A stretch of 15,802 nucleotides of DNA from an uncultured Eubacteriales bacterium (GTDB taxonomy: Bacteria > Bacillota > Clostridia > Oscillospirales > Oscillospiraceae). Below are positions 1-7,085 of the stretch, in pieces; within the stretch, counting starts at the first letter, position 1; the number at the start of each line of letters is the position of its first letter. Under the pieces are notes generated by a model that made no database searches, was not told the DNA's origin, and worked only from the letters and a program-made list of their open reading frames with translations. Both the position numbers and the translations under genes were made by a program. The stretch covers positions 1-15,802 of the forward strand of contig URLO01000049.1 in NCBI GenBank assembly GCA_900548625.1. Reading direction: 5' to 3'.

Positions 1-1940
1 ACGACGTATTTTGCGTTTTCCTCGATGAATTCCTTGCGCGGCTCGACGGCCTCGCCCATCAAAATGGTGAAGATCTGATCGGCCGCCACGGCGTCCTCGA
101 GCGTGATGCGGCGAAGCGTGCGGGTCGTGGGATCCATGGTCGTCTCCCACAGCTCGTGCGGGTTCATCTCGCCAAGACCCTTGAAGCGCGAAATATCGAC
201 CTTCGCGTTGGGGTTATTTTCGCGCAGCTCGGCGGAGATCTTATCGCGCTCCGGCTCGGAATACGCCACGCGCGTGGTCTTGCCGCGCGTCAGCTTGAAA
301 AGCGGCGGCACGGCGGAATAGACATAGCCCTGCTCGATGAGCGGCCGCATGAACCGGAAGAAGAACGTCAGCAGGAGCGTCCGGATATGCGAGCCGTCCA
401 CGTCGGCATCGGCCATGATGATGATCTTGTGATAGCGGAGCTTTTCGATGTTGAACTCCTCGCCGATGCCCGCGCCGAGCGCGGTGATGACGGGCTGGAG
501 CTTGTCGTTGCCGTAGACCTTGTCGGCGCGCGCCTTTTCCACGTTCAGCATCTTGCCCCAGAGGGGAAGGATGGCCTGGAAGCGCGAGTCGCGTCCCTGC
601 GTGGCGGAGCCGCCTGCGGAATCGCCCTCGACGATGTAGATCTCGGTGAGCGCGGGGTCGCGGTCGTTGCAGTCGCGGAGCTTGTCCGGCATCTGGCCGG
701 ATTCCAGCCCGGTCTTGCGGCGGATCGCCTCGCGCGCCTTGCGCGCGGCCTCGCGGGCGCGGTTTGCCATCATCGCCTTTTCGAGAATGGCCTTGCCCAC
801 GGCAGGATTTTCCTCAAGATATTCCGCAAGCTGCGTCGTGACGATGGAGCTGACGAGCGCGCGCATGGAGGCGTTGCCGAGCTTGGCCTTCGTCTGGCCC
901 TCAAACTGCGCGTCGGTCAGCTTGACCGACACAATGGCGGTCAGTCCCTCGCGCACATCGTCGCCGGAGACCTTGTCGTCGGGCTTGATGTAGCCCTTTT
1001 TGAGGCCGTAGGCGTTGAGCACGCTCGTGAGCGCGCGCTTGAAGCCCTCCTCGTGCATGCCGCCCTCGGGGGTATGGATGTCGTTTGCGAACGAGACGAT
1101 GGTCTCGGCGTAGCTGTCGTTGTATTGCAGCGCGACCTCGGCCGTTGCATCGTCCTTCTGGCCGGACATGTAGATGACGCCGTCCTGAATGGGCGTCTTG
1201 TGACGGTTATACCAGCGCACGAATTCCCGGATGCCGCCCTCGTAGCACATGGAGTCGTAGCGCTCCTTTTCGGGCTTTTCCGCGGACTCGGGGCGCTTGT
1301 CCTCAATGGTGATGTGCAGTCCGGCGTTCAAAAACGCCTGCTCGCGCATACGGGTATGCAGCGTTTCGTAGTCGTATTGCAGCGTGTCGAACATCTCGCC
1401 GTCTGGCTTGAAGGTGACCTTCGTGCCGTGCCCGTCCGTGGTGCCGACGACGCGCATCTCCTGCGTGATGTGGCCGCGGGAGAATTTCATCTGATAGATC
1501 TTGCCGTCCTTGCTGACCTCGACCTCGAGCCACTCGGACAGGGCGTTGACGACCGACGCGCCCACGCCGTGCAGACCGCCGGAGACCTTATAGCCCCCGC
1601 CGCCGAACTTGCCGCCCGCGTGCAGAACGGTATAGACGACCTCGAGCGCGGGCTTTCCCGTCTGCTGCTGGATGTCAACGGGGATGCCGCGGCCGTCGTC
1701 CGTCACGGTGATGGTGTTGCCGGGGTTGATGGTCACGCGGATGTGCTTGCAGTAGCCTGCCAGCGCCTCGTCCACCGCGTTGTCCACGATCTCGTAGACG
1801 AGGTGGTGCAGACCCGACGCGCTCGTCGAGCCGATGTACATGCCGGGGCGCTTGCGCACGGCCTCCAGACCCTCAAGGACCTGAATTTGACTGGCGTCGT
1901 ACTCGTTTTGTACGGCGTCGTTTCTGATTTCTTCGCTCAT
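1..1940 (-). CDS. gyrB: DNA gyrase subunit B (3' end cut by window edge)
   Basis: ATP-dependent subunit of the type II topoisomerase that introduces negative supercoils with GyrA. I read 646 codons from the ATG at 1940 to the window edge. The GHKL ATPase domain shows GMYIGSTS (33-40), EIVDN with the catalytic Glu and Mg-binding Asn (50-54), DDGRGIP (81-87) and GGLHGVG (121-127). The transducer carries the QTKAKLG loop (349-355). The TOPRIM domain shows EGDSAGG (438-444) and DADVDG (511-516). The frame ends in EFIEENAKYV, matching the usual GyrB C-terminus, so only a few residues are missing. Position 461 is Trp (PLWGKMLN) where many GyrB proteins have Lys or Arg. An AAAGGAG ribosome site lies about 8 nt before the ATG. 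remB lies 52 nt upstream; gyrA would be expected just outside the window. No inserts or frameshifts were seen. Confidence 0.98.
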   Translation of the reverse strand, partial: MSEEIRNDAVQNEYDASQIQVLEGLEAVRKRPGMYIGSTSASGLHHLVYEIVDNAVDEALAGYCKHIRVTINPGNTITVTDDGRGIPVDIQQQTGKPALEVVYTVLHAGGKFGGGGYKVSGGLHGVGASVVNALSEWLEVEVSKDGKIYQMKFSRGHITQEMRVVGTTDGHGTKVTFKPDGEMFDTLQYDYETLHTRMREQAFLNAGLHITIEDKRPESAEKPEKERYDSMCYEGGIREFVRWYNRHKTPIQDGVIYMSGQKDDATAEVALQYNDSYAETIVSFANDIHTPEGGMHEEGFKRALTSVLNAYGLKKGYIKPDDKVSGDDVREGLTAIVSVKLTDAQFEGQTKAKLGNASMRALVSSIVTTQLAEYLEENPAVGKAILEKAMMANRAREAARKAREAIRRKTGLESGQMPDKLRDCNDRDPALTEIYIVEGDSAGGSATQGRDSRFQAILPLWGKMLNVEKARADKVYGNDKLQPVITALGAGIGEEFNIEKLRYHKIIIMADADVDGSHIRTLLLTFFFRFMRPLIEQGYVYSAVPPLFKLTRGKTTRVAYSEPERDKISAELRENNPNAKVDISRFKGLGEMNPHELWETTMDPTTRTLRRITLEDAVAADQIFTILMGEAVEPRKEFIEENAKYV

Positions 1941-1992
1941 ATAGAAGCTCCTTTGCCTGAAAAGAGATGAATGCGGATCTGTGACGGCGCGC

Positions 1993-2244
1993 TCATTCGC
2001 CGCCCATGCGCTTTTGCAGCACAGAGGCGTTCGCGCGCGTCAGATAAATGCGCTGCTCGCCGTATTCCTGCGTCAGAACGAAGGATTTCGGCAGCGCGTC
2101 GGCGGCATCGACCGCCTCGCCGTTTTGCTCGGCACGCGCAAGAAATTCGCGCGTGCGCTTGGACCACGATGTGTTGTCGAGATCAAAAACGCCGATCACG
2201 GCGCTTTCGCGGACGGAGAAGTCCAGTCCGATGGAAAGATACAT
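1993..2244 (-). CDS. remB: RemB/YaaB-like DUF370 regulator
   Basis: This 83-residue protein begins MYLSIGLDF and carries the small-family pattern VIGVFDLDN (16-24) followed by PKSFVLTQ (52-59). That matches the DUF370 family, whose Bacillus members RemA and RemB affect biofilm matrix genes; RemA is a DNA-binding protein. Its length is close to Bacillus RemB, and its position between recF and gyrB is the same as in B. subtilis, which supports the name over RemA. A TGAGGT ribosome site precedes the ATG at 2244. It lies 52 nt upstream of gyrB on the same strand, so the two may be cotranscribed. Unlike in B. subtilis it is separated from recF by about 500 bp of repeats, so it may need its own promoter; I could not find a convincing one. 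Its target here is unknown. Confidence 0.9.
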   Translation of the reverse strand: MYLSIGLDFSVRESAVIGVFDLDNTSWSKRTREFLARAEQNGEAVDAADALPKSFVLTQEYGEQRIYLTRANASVLQKRMGGE

Positions 2245-2281
2245 AGAGGTTACCTCATTCGTCTGTTTTTCGTGGCCGTTC

Positions 2282-2746
2282 GTAGGGGCGTCCGATATAG
2301 AATCATAGTTTTACCGACCATTTGTAGGGGCGGACGACTCTGTCCGCCCTCAAAATCCGGCGATTTTCCGCGACCATCTGTAGGGGCCGATGCCCACATC
2401 GGCCCTCTAAAATGTTGCGAATTCGCATTGGATTTCCATAAAACCGGACAATTCCGGCGGGCGGACAGGGTCGTCCGCCCCTACGGCGCAAAATCGAAAC
2501 CCAATGCAATAACGCCCTCCCGCCCATACGGGGGTGTTTTCATTTTGGAGGGTGGGTCGATGTGGGCATCGACCCCTACGGTATGGAATCGGAAATACCA
2601 CCTCATGTAGGGGCCGATGCCTACATCGGCCCGTTAAAATGTTGCGATTTTGCATCGGATTTCCATAAATCCGGGCAATTCCGGCGGGCGGACAGGGTCG
2701 TCCGCCCCTACGGCGCAAAATCGAAAATCAGCACGCTTTCGGCGGG
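2282..2746. repeat. Palindromic repeat array A (recF-remB gap)
   Basis: No gene fills 2245-2746; it holds an array of 26-bp hairpins that all carry an outer GTAGGGG. Full units lie at 2324-2349(+), 2380-2405(+), 2459-2484(-), 2554-2579(-), 2607-2632(+) and 2686-2711(-), with a half unit at 2282-2294. Three stem classes occur: class G, GGGCGGAC/GTCCGCCC (2324, 2459, 2686); class C, GGGCCGATG/CATCGGCCC (2380, 2607); class T, GGGTCGATG/CATCGACCC (2554). The 53-nt spacers at 2406-2458 and 2633-2685 are copies of each other (spacer S1). The 27-nt spacer at 2580-2606 (S3) recurs inverted at 9005-9031. The tail 2712-2746 is a shortened copy of the 63-nt spacer S2, ending in GGGTC right against the recF stop codon. 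The motif CGATATAGAATCA (2293-2305) recurs at 7089-7101. No transposase is present. Confidence 0.92.
2554..2711 (+). repeat. 158-bp inverted repeat, left copy
   Basis: This stretch (hairpin T, spacer S3, hairpin C, spacer S1, hairpin G) matches the reverse complement of 8900-9057 over the same length. A hand alignment gives about 12 differences and no gaps, nine of them in spacer S1. The two copies bracket recF, yaaA, dnaN, oriC, dnaA and the cysteine desulfurase gene. Confidence 0.9.
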
Positions 2747-3847
2747 TCAGACGAGCGCGCCGCCGCGGATGAGCATGACCTTCCCCAGCTCCGTGAGGCG
2801 GTCAGTCTCGCAGCAGGTGATGAGCACCTGCCCCGAGCGGATCTGATTGAGCACAAAATCCTGCCGCTTTGCGTCGAGCTCCGAAAGCACATCGTCGAGC
2901 AGCAGCAGCGGCTCCTCGCCGGTGTCGCGCCGCATCAGCTCGCGCTCGGCGAGCTTGAGGCTGATGGACGCGGTGCGCGTCTGCCCCTGCGAGCCGTAGC
3001 TCTTGACGCTCCTGCCGCCGATGGCGGCCTCAAAATCGTCCTTGTGCGGGCCGGACAGGCACTGCCCGGAGTCCAGCTCCGCGCGCTCATGGCGCTTCTG
3101 ATGCTCCATGAGCTGCTCAAAGAGCGTCTGCTGAGAGGCAAACGGGTCTGTGACGGTGGAGACGGTCTGATACGCGAGCGTCAGCGCCTCGCTGCCGCCG
3201 GAAAACTCGGCGTGATACTCCGCCGCGGCCTCCGAAAGCGCCCTGAGATACCGCGCACGATAGGAGATCACGACGGCCCCGACCTGCGCCATGCGCAGGC
3301 TGAACTCCGGAAGCGGCTCAAGAAGCGACGGCATCTCGTGCCAGTCCTTGAGAATGCGGCTCTTGCTGTCGAGCAGCTTCGTGTACTCTGCCAGCGCACG
3401 GGCATAATTCGGCCGGAGCTGACACAGCGCCGTGTCGATCAGCTTGCGCCGCGCGGCGGAGCCGCCCTTGAGCACCTGAAGCTCCTCCGGACAGAACAGA
3501 ACCGTCGTCAGAAGCCCCTCGAGCGCCGCTGCGGTCTTTTGCTTCACACCGCCGACGTAGATCTGCCTTGGACGCCTTCCGGCGAAAATCACGGCGCGAG
3601 CGGTCTGCCGGCGGCCTGTGGAAAAAAATGCGGCGTTCAGATCGGCAAAGTCCGCGCCGAAGCGCACGAGCTCCTGCGGCCGCGCCGTGCGGAAGCTGCG
3701 GCCTGTGGACAAATATGCCACCGCCTCAAGGAGATTCGTCTTGCCCTGCGCATTTTCCCCGAGGATCAGATTGACGCCCGGAACGAAGCTCGCCTCCAGG
3801 CGCGCGTAATTTCTGAAATCGTAGAGCGTGAGCGCCTCAAGCCTCAT
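2747..3847 (-). CDS. recF: DNA replication and repair protein RecF
   Basis: SMC-like ATPase that helps load RecA at single-strand gaps with RecO and RecR. The 366 residues are the usual length. The protein opens with the family-typical MRLEALTLYDFRNY. Walker A is GENAQGKT (30-37), the ABC signature region is GSQGQTR (285-291), and Walker B is LLLLDDV (314-320) followed by the D-loop residues SELD (322-325). GPHKDD (266-271) is also typical of RecF. The ATG at 3847 lies inside the end of yaaA (11-nt overlap), which suggests translational coupling. Downstream, the repeat array begins immediately at the stop codon, so the native 3' flank has been replaced or displaced. No frameshift or missing motif was seen. 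Confidence 0.98.
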   Translation of the reverse strand: MRLEALTLYDFRNYARLEASFVPGVNLILGENAQGKTNLLEAVAYLSTGRSFRTARPQELVRFGADFADLNAAFFSTGRRQTARAVIFAGRRPRQIYVGGVKQKTAAALEGLLTTVLFCPEELQVLKGGSAARRKLIDTALCQLRPNYARALAEYTKLLDSKSRILKDWHEMPSLLEPLPEFSLRMAQVGAVVISYRARYLRALSEAAAEYHAEFSGGSEALTLAYQTVSTVTDPFASQQTLFEQLMEHQKRHERAELDSGQCLSGPHKDDFEAAIGGRSVKSYGSQGQTRTASISLKLAERELMRRDTGEEPLLLLDDVLSELDAKRQDFVLNQIRSGQVLITCCETDRLTELGKVMLIRGGALV

Positions 3848-4094
3848 GCCCGTCTCCCGTGACGCGCCAGGTATTGCCCATAAACGTCACCGTGTCGCCC
3901 GGACGGAGCTTTTTGCCGCGCATGGTGCAGCCCTCGCCGTTCACCTGCACCTCGCCCTCCTGAATGAGGTTCTTCGCCATGCCGCCGGAGCCGACGGCAT
4001 TGACGTATTTGAGAAAATCCTGGAGCTTGATAAACTCGGTCGTGATCGGAATTTCTTCCACATGCTCCTGTTTCTTTGTGACTCTGACTTTCAT
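3837..4094 (-). CDS. yaaA: S4-domain RNA-binding protein YaaA
   Basis: An 85-residue S4-like RNA-binding protein. The core is FIKLQDFLKYVNAVGSGGMAK (21-41), then IQEGEVQVNGE (44-54) and RGKKLRPGDTV (59-69), the pattern of the YaaA family linked to ribosome assembly in B. subtilis. The protein is slightly longer than the roughly 70-residue Bacillus version through extra N-terminal residues (MKVRVTKKQEHVEE). The start at 4094 lies 1 nt after the dnaN stop codon; its ribosome site AGGAGAA sits in the last codons of dnaN. Its 3' end overlaps recF by 11 nt. The dnaN-yaaA-recF order and tight spacing are standard for Firmicutes and support cotranscription. Confidence 0.95.
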   Translation of the reverse strand: MKVRVTKKQEHVEEIPITTEFIKLQDFLKYVNAVGSGGMAKNLIQEGEVQVNGEGCTMRGKKLRPGDTVTFMGNTWRVTGDGHEA

Positions 4095-4095
4095 A

Positions 4096-5208
4096 TCATT
4101 CTCCTGCCTTCAGGCGCACGGGGAGCACCATGTAGCTGAATTTTCCGCTGCCGTCGCAGGGGTTCAGGACGATGGGGCTCAGGCCGTTGATGAGTTCCAT
4201 GGAGACCTCCGGCGTCGGAACGGCGCGGAGCGCGTCGAGCAGATACCGGCTGTTGAAGCCGATCTCGAGATCCTTGCCGTCGCCGGCAGTTGTGCACATG
4301 TCGTGTGCCTCGCCGATGGTGGAAACCGTGCGGAAATCCGCGGTGTTATTGCCGAAGGTGCAGCGCACCGGACTTTTGATCTTTTCCGAGATGACCAGAC
4401 TCACGCGCTCGATGGAATCGGTCACGTCGCGGACGTTGGCCGTGACCTTGATCGGATTGTTCTGCGGCAGAACGCGCCGCCAGTCGAGGAACTCTCCCTC
4501 GAGGATGCGGCAGACGAGCGTGGCGTCACCGATCGTAAACAAAATATGCTTCGTGCCGAGATAGATGACCGCCGGTTCGTCGGTATCGTCGAGAATTTTC
4601 TCGACCTCCTTCAGCGCCGAGGCCGGCGCGACGAATTTGACCGTCCGCTCCAGCGGCGTCTCCGGCAGATACCGGCGCAGCGCAAGGCGGTAGCCATCGA
4701 CCGCCACGACGGTGACAGAATCGTCGGCAATTTCAAAAAGGCAGCCGGTATGGATGGGCCGCGCCATATTTTCGCTCGCCGAGAAGATCGTACCCGAGAT
4801 CATCTCCCGCAGCTCGCGCTGCGGCACGGGAATGCCCTTTTCCGACTCCACGTCGGGAAGCACGGGATAGTCCTCGGCGTTCATCGCCGTGATCGTAAAG
4901 GAGGAAATGCCGCCGCGGATAAAGACGCGGAATTTTTCATCGACCGTGACGGTCACCTCGTCGTCGGGCAGCTTCCGGATGATGTCAAAAAACAGACGCG
5001 CCGGCATGATGCACGCGCCGGACTCGGCAATGTCGGCGGGAACGCCGACGGTGATCCCCGTTTCCAGATTATAACCCGTCAGCATGACTTTCACACCCGC
5101 CTGAATGAGCAGGCCCTCCAGCGACGGGATCGCGCTCTTCGGCGCGACGGTCCGCGAGGCCACGGAGATGGCGGAAACAAGCAGCGCTTTTTCACAGGTA
5201 AACTTCAT
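4096..5208 (-). CDS. dnaN: DNA polymerase III sliding clamp (beta subunit)
   Basis: A 370-residue beta clamp that encircles DNA as a dimer and tethers the polymerase and many partner proteins. Family features include the N-terminal MKFTCEKALL with RTVAPKSAIPSLEGLLI (19-35), a middle domain containing VDGYRLALRR (169-178), and a C-terminal YMVLPVRL, the segment that lines the partner-binding pocket (MPxR in many relatives, LPVR here). Length is normal for three clamp domains. A GAGGTC ribosome site precedes the ATG. dnaN lies downstream of dnaA across the probable oriC. A long leader with a possible hairpin (5238-5259) lies ahead of it. I found no convincing promoter of its own, so readthrough from dnaA is likely but not shown. 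Confidence 0.98.
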   Translation of the reverse strand: MKFTCEKALLVSAISVASRTVAPKSAIPSLEGLLIQAGVKVMLTGYNLETGITVGVPADIAESGACIMPARLFFDIIRKLPDDEVTVTVDEKFRVFIRGGISSFTITAMNAEDYPVLPDVESEKGIPVPQRELREMISGTIFSASENMARPIHTGCLFEIADDSVTVVAVDGYRLALRRYLPETPLERTVKFVAPASALKEVEKILDDTDEPAVIYLGTKHILFTIGDATLVCRILEGEFLDWRRVLPQNNPIKVTANVRDVTDSIERVSLVISEKIKSPVRCTFGNNTADFRTVSTIGEAHDMCTTAGDGKDLEIGFNSRYLLDALRAVPTPEVSMELINGLSPIVLNPCDGSGKFSYMVLPVRLKAGE

Positions 5209-5237
5209 AGGGACGACCTCTTTTCTCTTAAGATAGA

Positions 5238-5259
5238 TCCTTTCTTTAGAGAGAAAGGA
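5238..5259. other. 8-bp inverted repeat in the dnaN leader / unwinding region
   Basis: TCCTTTCT and AGAAAGGA form a perfect 8-bp stem around a 6-nt loop (TTAGAG). There is no U-run on either side, so it is not an obvious terminator. It sits between the DnaA-trio-like run and dnaN; it could act in the dnaN leader RNA or be incidental purine/pyrimidine asymmetry. Confidence 0.45.
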
Positions 5260-5267
5260 AGCAAAGT

Positions 5268-5286
5268 TAGTAACAGTAAGCAGTAG
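5268..5286 (+). other. DnaA-trio-like run in the unwinding region
   Basis: The plus strand reads TAG TAA CAG t AAG CAG TAG: six triplets with a central A and a 3' purine, with a one-base slip in the middle. It ends 10 nt from the first DnaA box (5297). This resembles the DnaA-trio elements on which DnaA assembles on single strands in B. subtilis. The one-base slip and the short length leave room for chance. Confidence 0.5.
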
Positions 5287-5296
5287 AGGAATTTTG

Positions 5297-5305
5297 TGTG
5301 GAAAA
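5297..5305 (-). promoter_or_regulatory. DnaA box next to the trio run
   Basis: TGTGGAAAA is the complement of TTTTCCACA, one mismatch from consensus. It is the box closest to the AT-rich side and to the triplet run at 5268-5286, the position expected for the box that nucleates the unwinding filament. Confidence 0.7.
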
Positions 5306-5336
5306 CCGGCGTGAGGCCAGTGTTTTCAATGGCTAT

Positions 5337-5345
5337 TTGTCCACA
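5337..5345 (+). promoter_or_regulatory. DnaA box (one mismatch)
   Basis: TTGTCCACA differs from TTATCCACA only at position 3. It lies 24 nt before the next same-orientation box. Confidence 0.65.
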
Positions 5346-5369
5346 GGCACTTGTGCAGGAATTTGAAGC

Positions 5370-5378
5370 TTTTCCACA
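5370..5378 (+). promoter_or_regulatory. DnaA box (one mismatch)
   Basis: TTTTCCACA differs from the consensus only at position 3 (T for A), an accepted variant. It points the opposite way from the perfect box at 5445. Confidence 0.75.
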
Positions 5379-5444
5379 GGCCATTTCGTGAAACAATGGT
5401 TCCACATTTGTACACAGAAAAAGTTTCAACAGTCAACATGCACA

Positions 5445-5453
5445 TGTGGATAA
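5445..5453 (-). promoter_or_regulatory. Perfect DnaA box
   Basis: TGTGGATAA on the plus strand is the exact complement of TTATCCACA. It is the box nearest the dnaA 3' end in the oriC cluster. Confidence 0.85.
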
Positions 5454-5533
5454 CTTTTTGGATACAGAAATACGGGCACTCGCAGCGCCGGGCGCAAAAA
5501 TTCAGGCGGATATGCGCGGGCAGAGCCTCCGGG

Positions 5534-6850
5534 TCAGAGCTTGCTGTTGACGTTCGCGGTGATGTCGCGGATGTTGTCCTGAATGCCGGAGGTGCTGTCC
5601 TGAAGCAGCTTTTCGACCTTATTGAGCGCGTGAATGACGGTCGAGTGGTCGCGGCCGAACTCGCGGCCGATGTCCGGAAGGCTCAGATTTGTCATTTTTC
5701 GGATGAGATACATGGCGACCTGACGCGCCTCGGCGGTACTCTTGTTTTTGAGCGTGCCGCGCAGCGTCTCCTCCTCGATGGAGTAGAAGCGGCAGACCTC
5801 GCCGATGATGAGACTCGGCGTGGGCAGCGTCTCCGCCTTGCCCTTGTACATGTCCTTGATGGCGCGCGAGACGTGCGGCACGTCCATGACCATGTTGGAA
5901 AGCTCCTTGTAGGCGAGGATCTTCTTGACCGTGCCCTCGATCTGGCGGATGTTGGTGGTGATGTTCTCCGCGATGTAGGAGCAGACGTCATCCGGAATGT
6001 CCATGCCGTAGCTCAAGGCCTTTTCCTTGATGATCGCCATGCGCGTCTCGTAATCGGGCGGCTGAATATCGGCGATCAGCCCCCACTCGAAGCGCGTTTT
6101 CAGACGGTCTTCCAGCCGGAGCATTTCATTGGGCGGCCGGTCGGAGGTCAGGACGATCTGCCGGTGGCTCTCATAGAGGTTATTGAAGGTATGGAAAAAC
6201 TCCTCCTGCGTGGAGGTCTTGCCGGCGATGAACTGGATATCGTCCACGAGAAACAGATCCGCGCCGCGGTATTTGCTGCGGAACTCGGCATTTCTGCCCT
6301 CCTGAAGGGCTGCGATCAGCTCGTTCGTGAACTGGTCGCCCTTGATGTAGACGATGTTGTAATCCGGGTGCTTTTCGTGGATGACCGAGGCGATGGCATA
6401 GAGCAGGTGCGTCTTGCCGAGACCCGACGGGCCGTAGATAAAAAGCGGATTGTAGGTTTCCGCAGGATTGTTCGCCACGGCCAGCGCCGCCGCATGTGCA
6501 AAGCGATTGGACGAGCCGACCACGAAGCGGTCGAATGTGAACTGCGGATTGAATTCGATGAATTTCGGCTTTTTTGTGCCGCGCTGGCGATAGGCCTCCA
6601 TCTCCTCCTCGCCGAAGACGACAAGCTCGACGTTCTTCTGGAACAAGTCCTGCATCGCGTCCTGAATGTATCCGGCGCAGCGGCTGAGGATGATGTCCTT
6701 GCGATAGTCGGAGGAGGAATACAGCACAAGCCGGGTGTCGGTCAGCTCAACGACCTCGACCTCGTCGAACCATGTGGACACGACCGGCGCGGTCAGGCGG
6801 TTTTCCATGTGGCCAAGGATCTTGGCCCAAACATAGGCGGAGGAGTACAT
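5534..6850 (-). CDS. dnaA: Chromosomal replication initiator DnaA
   Basis: A 438-residue AAA+ ATPase that binds DnaA boxes and opens the origin. Domain I spans about residues 1-85, followed by a very short linker (domain II, about 86-100). AAA+ motifs are Walker A GPSGLGKT (140-147), Walker B LFLVDD (199-204), sensor 1 LTSDRPP (234-240), the arginine-finger region RLKTRFEWG (249-257) and the sensor 2 region IRQIEG (301-306). The domain IV DnaA-box-binding signature DIGREFGRDHSTVIHA spans 393-408. All key residues are present and the length is normal for a DnaA with a short linker. The ATG at 6850 has AAGGAA about 8 nt upstream, and a good sigma-A promoter lies 64 nt upstream. The leader contains a 9-bp hairpin. 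The probable oriC follows immediately downstream. Confidence 0.99.
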   Translation of the reverse strand: MYSSAYVWAKILGHMENRLTAPVVSTWFDEVEVVELTDTRLVLYSSSDYRKDIILSRCAGYIQDAMQDLFQKNVELVVFGEEEMEAYRQRGTKKPKFIEFNPQFTFDRFVVGSSNRFAHAAALAVANNPAETYNPLFIYGPSGLGKTHLLYAIASVIHEKHPDYNIVYIKGDQFTNELIAALQEGRNAEFRSKYRGADLFLVDDIQFIAGKTSTQEEFFHTFNNLYESHRQIVLTSDRPPNEMLRLEDRLKTRFEWGLIADIQPPDYETRMAIIKEKALSYGMDIPDDVCSYIAENITTNIRQIEGTVKKILAYKELSNMVMDVPHVSRAIKDMYKGKAETLPTPSLIIGEVCRFYSIEEETLRGTLKNKSTAEARQVAMYLIRKMTNLSLPDIGREFGRDHSTVIHALNKVEKLLQDSTSGIQDNIRDITANVNSKL

Positions 6851-6873
6851 GCAGTCGGTTCCTTACCTTTCCT

Positions 6874-6896
6874 CGCATACGCGCCCTGCGTATGCG
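6874..6896. other. 9-bp hairpin in the dnaA leader
   Basis: CGCATACGC and GCGTATGCG form a perfect 9-bp stem around the 5-nt loop GCCCT. It lies between the predicted dnaA promoter (6914-6942) and the dnaA ribosome site. No T-run follows on the minus strand, so a terminator is unlikely. It could be an operator or an RNA structure controlling dnaA translation. Confidence 0.6.
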
Positions 6897-6913
6897 CAAA
6901 TTTCAACACCATA

Positions 6914-6942
6914 AGAATAGCACATTGCAGCGGATATTTCAA
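6914..6942 (-). promoter_or_regulatory. dnaA sigma-A promoter with extended -10
   Basis: On the minus strand, TTGAAA (6937-6942) is followed by a 17-nt spacer and TATTCT (6914-6919), preceded by TG one base upstream (TGC-TATTCT). The -35 matches four or more consensus bases and the spacing is optimal. Transcription would start near 6907, giving a leader of roughly 57 nt that includes the hairpin at 6874-6896. No exact DnaA box was seen at this promoter. Confidence 0.65.
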
Positions 6943-7046
6943 GTTTCAAGCCGCCGCGATACAATTAAATATAAATGCAACGCCCAAATTCAAATTGTTG
7001 CACGCTTTCGTGCGCCATTTTTCCGGGCGCCGCCCCGCATGGGCAG

Positions 7047-7080
7047 AAAAATCCCCGCAGCCTGGTCTGCGGCGGCGGGG
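7047..7080 (-). terminator. Rho-independent terminator downstream of the cysteine desulfurase gene
   Basis: Read on the minus strand, CCCCGC pairs with GCGGGG (with an alternative inner stem CCGCAG/CTGCGG around ACCAGG), followed by ATTTTT. It lies upstream of the dnaA promoter and would stop leftward transcripts from the cysteine desulfurase gene before dnaA. The stem is imperfect in its nesting. Confidence 0.55.
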
Positions 7081-7085
7081 TGTTT

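Larger units (their letters stand above)
5209..5533. other. Probable oriC (dnaA-dnaN intergenic region)
   Basis: This 325-bp gap carries clustered DnaA boxes (consensus TTATCCACA). They are TGTGGAAAA 5297-5305(-), TTGTCCACA 5337-5345(+), TTTTCCACA 5370-5378(+) and a perfect TGTGGATAA 5445-5453(-). Two weaker copies are GGTTCCACA 5398-5406 and TTGTACACA 5408-5416. The dnaN-proximal side (5221-5295) is clearly poorer in GC than the surrounding genes and is the probable unwinding element. This layout (unwinding region next to dnaN, boxes towards dnaA) fits the dnaA-dnaN part of the B. subtilis origin. I found no strong box cluster upstream of dnaA, so the second half of a bipartite origin is not supported here. 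Confidence 0.85.

Noticed and set aside
156..1970. 604-codon open frame antisense to gyrB
   Set aside because: Mirror frame of a GC-rich real gene; the complementary strand carries every GyrB motif and this frame shows none.
2245..2330. remB promoter with TATGAT on the minus strand
   Set aside because: No acceptable -35 at 16-18 nt; the sequence lies inside the repeat array and similar motifs recur by repeat copying.
2303..2846. Several short open frames with recurring peptides such as RADRVVRPYGA and VGADAHIGP
   Set aside because: They arise from translating the palindromic repeats and occur on both strands and in all arrays; no ribosome sites or coding signal. Database hits to such peptides would reflect the same repeat.
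5238..5259. Hairpin as a terminator between dnaA and dnaN
   Set aside because: No U-run follows on the minus strand and the loop/stem is AT-rich; kept only as an inverted repeat.
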